Origin: Acidimicrobiales bacterium
GTDB taxonomy: Bacteria > Actinomycetota > Acidimicrobiia > Acidimicrobiales > Palsa-688
Assembly (NCBI GenBank): GCA_019241495.1
Contig: JAFAWZ010000296.1
Span: 1-19,089, forward strand
DNA length: 19,089 nucleotides
Direction of reading: 5' to 3'
The notes beneath the pieces were generated by a model that worked only from the letters and a program-made list of their open reading frames with translations, ran no database searches and was not told where the DNA came from. The position numbers and the translations under genes were made by a program. Positions 6,580 through 13,354 of the stretch are shown in pieces; the stretch's first letter is position 1, and every line of letters starts with the position of its first letter.

Positions 6580-8064
6580 TCACACGACCTGTAGTGGCAC
6601 GCGCCACTGCAAGAGCGTGCCAGCCGGCCGCCGACCCACGATGCTGAGCTCGCCACCCAATCGATGGGCCCGGGTCGCCATGTTGTCCAGCCCGTGCCCG
6701 GCCGCGGGCTCACCCGACATCCCCACACCGTCGTCCGAGACGCTCAAGGTGACCCAGCCTTCACCAACCCGGAGAACCACGTCGACCGCTGTTGCCTTGG
6801 CATGCCGGCTGACGTTGGACAGCGATTCGCGCGCCACCGACGCCAGCTGTGGTACCAGGCTCTCGTCCACAGCCGCCTCGACCGGTCCCCGGAAGGTGAG
6901 CCGGGGCGCGAAGCCCAGCTGCTGGGCGCACTCGACCACGATGGCCCGCAGCTGCGACCTCAGGCCGTCGGGGCCGGCAGAAGCGGGCCGGTTGAGATCG
7001 AAGATGGTCTCCCGGATCTCGCGGATGACCCCGTCGATGGACTCGACGGTGGCCCGGATGCGCTCTGCCACCACCCCCTCCGCGATCCGCTCGGTCGCCT
7101 CGAGCTGCATGCCGAGGGCGAACAGCCTCTGGATCACCGTGTCGTGCAGGTCGCGGGCGATCCGCTCGTACTCGGCCGACAAGCGCATGCGCTCCAGGTC
7201 GTCGCGCGCCGTCCCGAGAGCGAGCACGATGGCGGCCGCCGAGGCGAACACCTCGGCCGCCCCGACCTCCTCGGCGACGAACTGCGCCGCATCGCGCCGG
7301 CGGGCCAGCACCAGGCTCCCGACCGGCCCGTCCTCGGCTTGCATCGTCAGGTACAGGCCGGGCCCGAAACCGGCCGCCCGGGCTTCTGTCAAGACATCGC
7401 GCTCGGCTGTCATGTCGGGGATGGCGAGCGTGCGCCCGAGGCGCATGGAGCGAGCGGCCAGGCTGGTGGCAGCCGGGCGGGTGGCGCCACGAAGCGAGTC
7501 GGCGGCCTCGCCTTCAGCTGCCGCCACGACGACCTGCTCGCGGTCGTCGGATTGGATGTATATCCAGGCCGCGACCGCACCCACCAGCTGCCGGGCTCGA
7601 CGAGCCGTCATCTCGAGCAGGTCAGGCGTGGGGTCGCCGGTGATCACGCGCTGGCTGATCTCGTTGACGAACCGGAGCAGGTCCTCTCCCCGCCGTCGCT
7701 CTGTGGCGTCGCGGACGAACGCCCCCACCCGCAGCCGGCCGTCGACTTTGGTAGGGACCAGGCTGACGTCGAGCGGGAAGACCGAGCCGTCGACGGCCCG
7801 GCCGCGCAGCTCCAGGCCGATCCCCATGGGCCGGCCCTCCGGAGCCGTCAGGTAGCTCCCCCGGTGGCGAGCGTGAAGCGACCGCAGGCCTTCGGGGAGA
7901 AGCACCTCAACCGGCTGGCCGAGGAGATCCTGAAGGGGGTAGCCGAAGAGGGCCTCGGCCGCGGGGCTGGCCATCTCGATGGTGCCGTCCTCACCGGTGA
8001 CTATGAGCGCGTCAGGTGACGCCCGAAACATCTCCTCAAGCAGCCGGGTGCGCTCGTCGCTCAC
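6580..8064 (-). CDS. PAS-GAF sensor histidine kinase (NarL-type, DevS/DosS-related)
   Basis: Cytosolic histidine kinase, 494 aa from GTG 8064, which phosphorylates the downstream regulator. Domains: PAS about 8-125, GAF about 132-285, HisKA_3 dimerisation with phospho-accepting His307 in RDLHDTVIQRLFA, and HATPase about 400-494 with N-box Asn417, DDGVGM at 444-449 and GHGLDNM at 456-462. The kinase core is DosS-like. DosS has two GAF domains and a haem His in GAF-A; here there is one GAF whose matching segment reads GFGPGLYLTM without His. The PAS has LPEGLRSLH with His64 at the place of the FixL haem ligand, though the FixL distal Arg residues are missing. The frame stays open far upstream, but that part is R/P/G-rich shadow sequence; no good ribosome site precedes the GTG. 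Confidence 0.9.
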   Translation of the reverse strand: MSDERTRLLEEMFRASPDALIVTGEDGTIEMASPAAEALFGYPLQDLLGQPVEVLLPEGLRSLHARHRGSYLTAPEGRPMGIGLELRGRAVDGSVFPLDVSLVPTKVDGRLRVGAFVRDATERRRGEDLLRFVNEISQRVITGDPTPDLLEMTARRARQLVGAVAAWIYIQSDDREQVVVAAAEGEAADSLRGATRPAATSLAARSMRLGRTLAIPDMTAERDVLTEARAAGFGPGLYLTMQAEDGPVGSLVLARRRDAAQFVAEEVGAAEVFASAAAIVLALGTARDDLERMRLSAEYERIARDLHDTVIQRLFALGMQLEATERIAEGVVAERIRATVESIDGVIREIRETIFDLNRPASAGPDGLRSQLRAIVVECAQQLGFAPRLTFRGPVEAAVDESLVPQLASVARESLSNVSRHAKATAVDVVLRVGEGWVTLSVSDDGVGMSGEPAAGHGLDNMATRAHRLGGELSIVGRRPAGTLLQWRVPLQVV

Positions 8065-8088
8065 CGGGGGCAACTGTATCGGGGCCGG

Positions 8089-8124
8089 CTGGCGCCGACC
8101 CCGGGGCTGGCGCCGACCCCGGGG
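8089..8124. repeat. Two perfect 18-bp tandem repeats upstream of the kinase gene
   Basis: The unit CTGGCGCCGACCCCGGGG occurs twice without a gap (8089-8106 and 8107-8124), 25 nt upstream of the kinase start, so probably in its 5' untranslated leader. Each unit contains the palindromes GGCGCC and CCCCGGGG. It may affect mRNA folding or be a slippage product. Confidence 0.9.
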
Positions 8125-8135
8125 GAGACGTCGAT

Positions 8136-8217
8136 CGAGTGGGCACCTTTTGGTGAGTGGGCAGTTTTGCCGCAAATAGCTGAAAAAGGCACCGCTCACC
8201 AAACGGGATACCACTCG
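8136..8217. promoter_or_regulatory. Symmetric operator-like region of the two-component operon
   Basis: Four half-sites around GAG(T/C)GG: + strand at 8137-8142 and 8155-8160 (18 bp apart), minus strand at 8197-8192 and 8216-8211 (19 bp apart). The inner pair extends to a 12-bp inverted repeat, TTTGGTGAGTGG (8149-8160) against CCGCTCACCAAA (8192-8203), with 11 of 12 matching. The outer pair is CGAGTGG / CCACTCG. Both are centred near 8176. The central 31 nt are AT-rich for this genome. A weak promoter fits on the minus strand: TTGGTG (8202-8197), 17-nt gap, CTATTT (8179-8174). This looks like a regulated promoter, not a terminator. Confidence 0.55.
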
Positions 8218-8241
8218 TTGGGGAGAACCGGCATCGGCCCG

Positions 8242-8288
8242 ACCCGCCAGACCGCCAGAACCCGCTAGACCATAACCCGCTAAACGAC
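8242..8288. repeat. Degenerate short direct repeats at the CYTH 3' end
   Basis: AACCCGCTAGACCAT (8259-8273) is followed directly by AACCCGCTAAACGAC (8274-8288), 12 of 15 matching, and a looser ACCCGCCAGACC lies at 8242-8253. The second copy carries the TAG stop of the CYTH gene. This is probably slippage-derived sequence. Confidence 0.5.
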
Positions 8289-8736
8289 GGGTTCGCTCAG
8301 CGCGGCGTTGGTCCATCTCGGATCGCCGGTGACCTCCTCGACCACCCACGCGGGCAGATCGACCGGATCGTCGGGGGAGTCGAGCTCCACCTCGGCGATC
8401 ACCAGGCCCTCGTGGCGCCCGGAGTAGACGTCCACCTCGAAGTGCCTGCCACCTAAGGGGACCAGATAACGGGTCTTGCGGATCTCGCCCGGCAGGCAGA
8501 GGGTGTCCAACAGGACCTCGGCTTCGCCCGGCGGGATGGAGTACTCGAATTCGGCCCGGGCCAGGCCGCCCGCGCCTTTGATGGTCAGCGTCGCCCGGCG
8601 GGCGGGCTGTCAGCCGCACCCGAACGGAGCGGGCCGCGTCTCGGGCCAGGTAACCCTGGCGGATCTCGGTTCCGGACTCGGGGAGATCCACACGGGCGGC
8701 GTCGACCAGGAACTTCCGCTCGATCTCTATGCCCAC
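8280..8736 (-). pseudogene. CYTH-domain triphosphate tunnel protein gene with a one-base frameshift
   Basis: CYTH (adenylate cyclase / thiamine triphosphatase-like) family; members hydrolyse inorganic or nucleoside triphosphates inside a beta-barrel. From GTG 8736 the first frame gives GIEIERKFLVD (the E-x-E-x-K signature), RQGYLARD and VRVRLTA. The second frame then continues with ATLTIKGAGG, RAEFEYSIP, KTRYLVP, FEVDVYSG, IAEVEL and EVTGDPRWTNA to TAG at 8280. The switch lies near 8600-8615, in a G/C run, and corresponds to one extra base. All expected catalytic residues survive across both halves, so either the mutation is very recent or the assembly has an indel. An ATG at 8775 is an alternative start. 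It is divergent from the LCP gene. Confidence 0.85.
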
Positions 8737-8831
8737 TACCCCAGTATGGCGGTTCGATATCCTGAGCCGGCCCATGACTTCCCCGTGGTACCCGTCGCCC
8801 AGCGTCGTACGGGCTGCTCCTGCCCGGCGCG

Positions 8832-10517
8832 ATGCCTGACGGCCCGGACGCGGAGAAGCCCCCGGTCCGACCCGACGGCCTGGAAGGCCTGCGGCGTCTC
8901 GGACGCAAGACCACCGCGCCCCTGCCCGATGGCGACCCGCCAGAGCGGGGCGCCCGGCGGGGGGCCCATCGGCGCACACGCGGCCTGCGGCGGCGCTGGC
9001 CGCACCGGATCCTCGTCACGGTCAACGTGTTGACCGGGCTGTCGGTGATCTGCGCCGCCTCGGCCTACGGCTACGTGCAATGGAGGCTGGGACAGGTAAA
9101 GCGAGTCCACGTGGCTGGCTTGCATGCCCAAGGCCACAGCGCCCAGAGCGCCGACGACGGGTCGTCCATCGCGCCGTTCACCATGTTGTTCATAGGCTCG
9201 GACACCCGCGACCTCGGCGCGGGTGGGGGGGCCCAGTTCGGAAACACCGATACCGTGTCGGGCCAACGCTCCGACAGCATCATCTTGGTCCGGGTAGTTC
9301 CCAAGACCCGTTCGCTCGCCCTGTTGTCGATCCCACGAGACACTCTGGTCGCCATCCCGGGCCAAGGCACGACCCGCATCAACGTCGCCTTCAACACCGG
9401 GACGCCCGATCTGCTCGTCACGGTTCTGGACCAGGATTTCGGTATTCAGGTCAACCACGTGGCCGAGCTGAACTTCGACACGTTCCGGTCTCTGGCCGAC
9501 GCGGTCGGCGGGGTCCAGCAGTACTTCCCGAGCCCGGCCCGGGACGCCTTCTCGCTGCTCAACATCCCGGCGGCGGGCTGCTACAACCTGGTTGGCGACC
9601 AGGCCCTGGCCTTCGTACGGTCCCGCGAGTACGAGTACGAGATCAATGGCCAGTGGCATTACCAGCTCTACCCGGAAAGCGATCTGGCCCGTATCCAGCG
9701 CCAGCAGTCGTTCGTTCGTGACCTGGTCCGCAAGGCCCGCACCGTGGCGCCGACCAACCTGATCGAGCTGAATTCGATCATCGGCGGGATAACCAAGAAC
9801 CTCACCCTGGACAGTGGCTTCACCAACTCCTTGATCTTCACGCTGGTCAAGGACTTCAGATCCGCCGACCTCTCCACCATTCCGTCGTACACCTACCCTG
9901 CAGTGAACTCGACCTCGGAGCCAGGCGCTCTGGACCCGCAGAAGGACCAAGGCCAAGCGGTCATCCAGCAGTGGTTGAACGTCGGGGCTCCGTCCACGCC
10001 GACCACCTCCCCCACCACCGCGCCCGCGACACCGAAGCCGGTGATCACGGTCAACCCGTCATCGGTTGTCATCGAGGTGGCCAACGGGAGCGGGGTCGGT
10101 GGCCAGGCCGGCCAGGCGGGCCAGGACGTCACCAGCCTGGGTTACCAGACGAGGGTCACCAGCGACGCTCCGAACTTCGGCCTGGCCACCACGGAGATCG
10201 CTTACGCCCCCGATTCACTGGCCGCGGCCCGGCAGCTTCAGAGCCAACTCGTGTCGGGGGCCACCCTGGTCGAAGAAGCCTCCCTCACCCCGACGCCGTA
10301 CAACCTCGAGCTGATCACCGGCAAAGACTACAAGGGGGTCATCGCCTCGTCGGGCTCGGTGGGGACGGCCGCCTCGTCGACGACCAGCTCGACCATCGCG
10401 AGCCCCGCCTATGTCGGCACTCCGACAGTGGACCCCGACTCGTCGTCGATCTTCCAGGGCGTGTACATGCCGCCAGGCCTCCAGAAGGGTCAGGTACCTC
10501 AGACCTGCGGCGAGTAA
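8832..10517 (+). CDS. LCP (LytR-CpsA-Psr) family cell-wall ligase with LytR_C domain
   Basis: LCP proteins transfer lipid-linked glycopolymers to peptidoglycan at the outer face of the membrane. The 561-aa protein has a basic cytoplasmic N-terminus (1-59, rich in Arg), one membrane segment (about 60-81, ILVTVNVLTGLSVICAASAY) and an LCP catalytic domain (about 116-340). Conserved LCP motifs: FIGSDTRD, RSDSIILV with Arg146 and Asp148, SIPRDT with Arg169, and ALAFVRSRE with Arg263 and Arg265. A Thr/Pro linker (386-403) leads to a LytR_C domain (about 410-497, VVIEVANGSGVGG) and a Ser/Thr-rich tail. The ATG at 8832 lacks a clear ribosome site, so the transcript may be leaderless. It is divergent from the CYTH gene, with 95 bp between the starts, and is followed by an inverted repeat and a TetR gene. 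Confidence 0.92.
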   Translation: MPDGPDAEKPPVRPDGLEGLRRLGRKTTAPLPDGDPPERGARRGAHRRTRGLRRRWPHRILVTVNVLTGLSVICAASAYGYVQWRLGQVKRVHVAGLHAQGHSAQSADDGSSIAPFTMLFIGSDTRDLGAGGGAQFGNTDTVSGQRSDSIILVRVVPKTRSLALLSIPRDTLVAIPGQGTTRINVAFNTGTPDLLVTVLDQDFGIQVNHVAELNFDTFRSLADAVGGVQQYFPSPARDAFSLLNIPAAGCYNLVGDQALAFVRSREYEYEINGQWHYQLYPESDLARIQRQQSFVRDLVRKARTVAPTNLIELNSIIGGITKNLTLDSGFTNSLIFTLVKDFRSADLSTIPSYTYPAVNSTSEPGALDPQKDQGQAVIQQWLNVGAPSTPTTSPTTAPATPKPVITVNPSSVVIEVANGSGVGGQAGQAGQDVTSLGYQTRVTSDAPNFGLATTEIAYAPDSLAAARQLQSQLVSGATLVEEASLTPTPYNLELITGKDYKGVIASSGSVGTAASSTTSSTIASPAYVGTPTVDPDSSSIFQGVYMPPGLQKGQVPQTCGE

Positions 10518-10529
10518 GGTCCCCACCTA

Positions 10530-10548
10530 CTGACAGGCTAACTGTCAG
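10530..10548. promoter_or_regulatory. Perfect inverted repeat between LCP and TetR genes (operator or terminator candidate)
   Basis: CTGACAG-GCTAA-CTGTCAG is a perfect 7-bp dyad with a 5-nt centre, starting 13 nt after the LCP stop. There is no T-run after it, so an operator is a little more likely than a terminator. ACTGTCA occurs again at 10628-10634. Confidence 0.5.
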
Positions 10549-10628
10549 AAATGAGGTTCGGCCCTGACGATTGGTGCTCCAGCCCCGGCCCAGCTCTGAG
10601 CACGAGACCCGGGATTGTGCGCACCCCA

Positions 10629-10694
10629 CTGTCACGAAACCGAGCTCTGCGTACAGCCAAACCGGCTGCTGAGTACAGTGAAACCATGAGTGCA
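10629..10694. repeat. Three 22-bp phased repeats at the TetR start
   Basis: AAACC recurs at 10637, 10659 and 10681, exactly 22 bp apart (about two helical turns). Copies two and three share GTACAGnnAAACC (10651-10663 and 10673-10685); copy one reads GTCACGAAACC. The last copy abuts the ATG of the TetR gene and includes TACAGT, a plausible -10 for a leaderless start. It is possibly a regulator binding array. Confidence 0.5.
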
Positions 10695-11288
10695 CGAGCG
10701 GTCGACGGTCGGACGGCCAGGCGGGAACGTAATAGGCAGGAGGTGGTCGAGGCGGCGCTCACCCTCGTAGACGAAGGTGAGGCGGACCCGTCCATCGAAC
10801 AGCTGACGAAGCGGTCCGGACTGTCGGCACGGTCGATATTCCGCTACTTCGACGGCCTGGACGACCTGCGGCGGGAGGTGATGCGCCGTCATTTTGACCG
10901 GGTCGAGCCCCTCGGTGAAATACCGGACCCAGGCCAGGGTCGCTTCGATCAGCGTGTGAAGAGCTTCGTGGAAACCAGGATCCGGCTCAACGAGGCCATG
11001 GCCGGGCAGGCCCGTACGGCGCGACTGCGTGCGCCGTACTCGTCGGTCATCGCCAATGACATCCGGGAGTACCGGGGGGTGTTGGACGCCCAGGTCCGCA
11101 AGCACTTCGCGCCCGAGCTCAAGGGCAGGTCCCGGGCGGAAGCCGACGACCTGGTCACCGTGGTCGACGTGTTGATGTCCTTCGACGGTTGGGACCTGTT
11201 GGTGAGCGAGCACTCCCGATCCCGCCCCCAGGTCCGCCGGGCATGGACCCAGGCCCTGACCAATCTGTTCGGTCGAGGTACTCCTTAA
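10686..11288 (+). CDS. TetR/AcrR-family transcriptional regulator
   Basis: 200 aa from ATG 10686. The N-terminal TetR helix-turn-helix is clear: RRERNRQEVVEAALTLVDEG (12-31), then SIEQLTKRSGLSARSIFRYF (36-55), where the recognition helix ends in the usual Phe-Arg-Tyr-Phe. The C-terminal ligand domain is diverged and shows no effector signature. Upstream in-frame start codons exist, but the HTH begins at a normal distance from this ATG. The start lies 6 nt after TACAGT (a possible -10), so a leaderless mRNA is possible. It is preceded by an inverted repeat and 22-bp phased repeats that may serve autoregulation. Its targets are unknown; the LCP gene and its own promoter are the nearest candidates. 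Confidence 0.92.
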   Translation: MSARAVDGRTARRERNRQEVVEAALTLVDEGEADPSIEQLTKRSGLSARSIFRYFDGLDDLRREVMRRHFDRVEPLGEIPDPGQGRFDQRVKSFVETRIRLNEAMAGQARTARLRAPYSSVIANDIREYRGVLDAQVRKHFAPELKGRSRAEADDLVTVVDVLMSFDGWDLLVSEHSRSRPQVRRAWTQALTNLFGRGTP

Positions 11289-11312
11289 GGTTTAAGGTCC
11301 TTGAAGGTCCTT
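11283..11312. terminator. Palindromic region between convergent genes, possible bidirectional terminator
   Basis: CCTTAAGG (11283-11290) is followed by AAGGTCCTT-G-AAGGTCCTT (11294-11312), a 9-bp dyad with one mismatch per arm pair and a one-base centre. It fills the 23-bp gap between the TetR stop and the metallopeptidase stop. There is no T-run, so the terminator role is tentative. Confidence 0.35.
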
Positions 11313-11677
11313 CACGCCCACCCCAGGTCGGCCAGGCGCCGATCGGAGATCCCGAAGTGGTGGGCCACCTCGTGGATCACGGTCAAGGTGACCATCTCCA
11401 CCAGCTCGGCCTCACTGTGGGTCATCGAGGTGATGGGTCCCCGGAAGATCGTGATCCGATCGGGCATGACTGCCCCATAAGAAAGGGGTGAGCGCCGGGT
11501 CAGGTCAACCCCCTCGTAGAGCCCGAGGAGCGTCCCCCGGCGCCCATCCAGCTGCGCAGTCGTGGGCCAGTCCTCCACGAACACGGCGACGTTCTCCATG
11601 AGCCGGCCCAGCGACTCGGGTATCGAGTCGAGAGCGTCTGCGACCAGGCGTTCGAAGGCAGCCCGGTCGATATCCAC
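11312..11677 (-). CDS. Small zincin-type metallopeptidase family protein (PF06262-like)
   Basis: 121 aa. The zinc motif HEVAHHFGISD (102-112) fits HExxHxxGxxD, with ligands His102 and His106, catalytic Glu103 and probable third ligand Asp112. The short length and the segments RLMENVAVFVEDWP and ITIFRGPI are typical of a family widespread in actinobacteria that is usually annotated only as metallopeptidase; physiological substrates are not established as far as I know. It is cytosolic, with no signal peptide. The GTG at 11677 is the chosen start, with only a weak ribosome site. It lies 18 nt after the basic small protein, so the two share a transcript. It is convergent with the TetR gene. Confidence 0.88.
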   Translation of the reverse strand: MDIDRAAFERLVADALDSIPESLGRLMENVAVFVEDWPTTAQLDGRRGTLLGLYEGVDLTRRSPLSYGAVMPDRITIFRGPITSMTHSEAELVEMVTLTVIHEVAHHFGISDRRLADLGWA

Positions 11678-11695
11678 TCTCGGGAGCGCCGAAGC

Positions 11696-12073
11696 TCAGC
11701 GGGCCCGCCGGCGCGCCTGCTTGATGGTTCCGGGGGGTAGGCCGGGGCGCGTCCGAGCGTCGTTCTTCCCGCTGCGCTTCTGGCGAGAGGCGGCCCGGCG
11801 GTACTCGCGTCCCATGTTCGGTAGGTCCTGGTTGGTGAGGATCGCCTCTTCGAAGGCTTGAGCCCGCTGCGCCTTGGGCACCCGGGACAGGTAGCGCGCC
11901 GTTTCAGCCATCCCCTCGGGGAGGCGGCGCCCCTTCTCCTTCGATTTGTCTATGAACCTCAACATGCGCCGGATGTACCAGCGGCGCAAGAACCCTACGT
12001 TCATGAACCGCCGGCCCAACGCGCTGCGGATCCGGCGCTTCGGCTTGGCTTCCCCTTCACCTCGATCGCTCAT
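11696..12073 (-). CDS. Very basic small uncharacterised protein
   Basis: I do not recognise it. 125 aa from ATG 12073, with GGAG 4 nt before it. Lys and Arg are abundant throughout: the N-terminus reads EAKPKRRIRSALGRRFMNVG, a central part LRRWYIRRMLRFIDKSKEKG follows, and the C-terminus ends IKQARRRAR. No membrane helix, Cys cluster or known motif is visible. The composition suggests nucleic-acid or membrane-surface binding, but this is inference from charge alone. It is co-directional with the acyl-CoA dehydrogenase (57 nt upstream) and the zincin-type metallopeptidase (18 nt downstream). The uneven R/K pattern could raise doubt about coding, but the ribosome site and operon spacing support it. 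Confidence 0.65.
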   Translation of the reverse strand: MSDRGEGEAKPKRRIRSALGRRFMNVGFLRRWYIRRMLRFIDKSKEKGRRLPEGMAETARYLSRVPKAQRAQAFEEAILTNQDLPNMGREYRRAASRQKRSGKNDARTRPGLPPGTIKQARRRAR

Positions 12074-12131
12074 CGACTCCAGCCTACGGCGCGCTGCGCC
12101 GGCACGCGCCCAGCTAACGGGGCTACGGGCC

Positions 12132-13277
12132 CTAACGCAAGAGGCTGCGGGCGATCACGATGCGCTGGATCTGATTGGTGCCCTCGTAGATCTGGGTGAT
12201 CTTGGCGTCGCGCATGTACCGCTCGGCGGGGAAGTCGACCGTGTACCCGTTGCCGCCGAGCAATTGGACAGCGTCGGTGGTCACCCGCATGGCGGTGTCG
12301 GAGGCGAAGCACTTGGCCATGGCTCCGACCGGGTTCAGCTCCCCATCGGGATCGTCCTCGTCGATGAGGGCACACGCCCGGTACGTCAGGACGCGAGCGG
12401 CCTCGACCTTCATGGCCATGTCGGCCAGCATGAACTGGAGACCCTGGTACTCAGCGATGGGCCGCCCGAACGTCTTGCGTTCGGTCATGTACCCCGCGGC
12501 CAGGTCGATGGCGCCTTGGGCGATGCCCACCGCCTGAGCAGCGATCGCCGGGCGGGTCCGATCCAGGGTGTGCATGGCTATGCGGAAGCCCTGCCCTTCC
12601 TCGCCGATGAGGTTCCCGGCCGGTACCCGCACGTCTTCGAGGATCACTTCTGCGGTCGGGCTGCCGTGGATCCCCATCTTGTGCTCGAACTTCCCGAACT
12701 CGAGACCGAAGTCCCGCTCCACGAGGAAGCAGGACACCCCCCTCGACCCCGCCGCGGGATCGGTCTTGGCAAACACGACGTATATGTCGGAGATCCCGGC
12801 ATTGGTGATCCACTGCTTGCGACCGTTCAAGACATACGAATCCCCGTCGCGCACCGCCCTCGCCGTCATGGCGGCCACATCGCTACCTGCGTCGGATTCG
12901 GACAGGCAGTAGCTCCCCTGGCTCTCTCCGCCTGCCACCCTCGGCAGGTAGCGGGCCTTGAGCTCATGGGAGGCCCAGTTCACGATAGGGGTCATGGCCA
13001 GCCCGTTGACCGCCATCATGAGGCTGGTCGACGCGCAGACCCGGGCGATCTCCTCGACCATGATGGCCTGGGTCACGTGGTCGGCCGCCGAGCCCCCGTA
13101 CTGCTCGGGGATGCTCATCCCGGGGAGGTCCATGGCCACGCAGGCCTTGAAGTTGTCCCACGGGAACTCACCTGTGGCGTCGACCTCTGCCGCTCTCGGG
13201 GCGAAGCGCTCCTCGGCCAGCTGGCGGACCGCGGCCCGGAACGACTTCTGCTCATCGGTGAGGTTGATCGGCTGCAC
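12132..13277 (-). CDS. Acyl-CoA dehydrogenase (short/branched-chain type)
   Basis: FAD enzyme that makes trans-2-enoyl-CoA from acyl-CoA and passes electrons to ETF. It is 381 aa, the normal length. Visible: the N-terminal helical domain, SYCLSESDAGSDVAAM (FAD/substrate loop, about 146-161), KQWITNAGISD, and TFGRPIAEYQGLQFMLADM. The catalytic Glu365 lies in QIYEGTNQIQR near the C-terminus, as in SCAD, butyryl-CoA and 2-methylacyl-CoA dehydrogenases. The chain length is not decidable from sequence here. The start is GTG 13277; a GGGGG stretch is immediately before it. It is divergent from fabD, with 77 bp between the starts, and the head of the three-gene minus-strand group ending at the metallopeptidase. 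Confidence 0.95.
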   Translation of the reverse strand: MQPINLTDEQKSFRAAVRQLAEERFAPRAAEVDATGEFPWDNFKACVAMDLPGMSIPEQYGGSAADHVTQAIMVEEIARVCASTSLMMAVNGLAMTPIVNWASHELKARYLPRVAGGESQGSYCLSESDAGSDVAAMTARAVRDGDSYVLNGRKQWITNAGISDIYVVFAKTDPAAGSRGVSCFLVERDFGLEFGKFEHKMGIHGSPTAEVILEDVRVPAGNLIGEEGQGFRIAMHTLDRTRPAIAAQAVGIAQGAIDLAAGYMTERKTFGRPIAEYQGLQFMLADMAMKVEAARVLTYRACALIDEDDPDGELNPVGAMAKCFASDTAMRVTTDAVQLLGGNGYTVDFPAERYMRDAKITQIYEGTNQIQRIVIARSLLR

Positions 13278-13354
13278 GCCCCCATTCTGCCACCCCTGCG
13301 GCCAATGTGGTTGGAAGTCCTACTAATCCTCCGCCGAGCGACGCGGATATGGTC

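Noticed and set aside
8149..8203. The inverted repeat upstream of the kinase as a terminator of the CYTH gene.
   Set aside because: The loop would be 31 nt and no T-run follows; operator architecture fits better.
8065..8979. Frame of the kinase gene stays open far upstream and includes the N-terminal half of the CYTH protein, suggesting a CYTH-kinase fusion.
   Set aside because: The part between is R/P/G-rich shadow of the second CYTH frame and of the promoter region. The intact CYTH motifs continue in the other frame, so the join is chance openness in GC-rich DNA.
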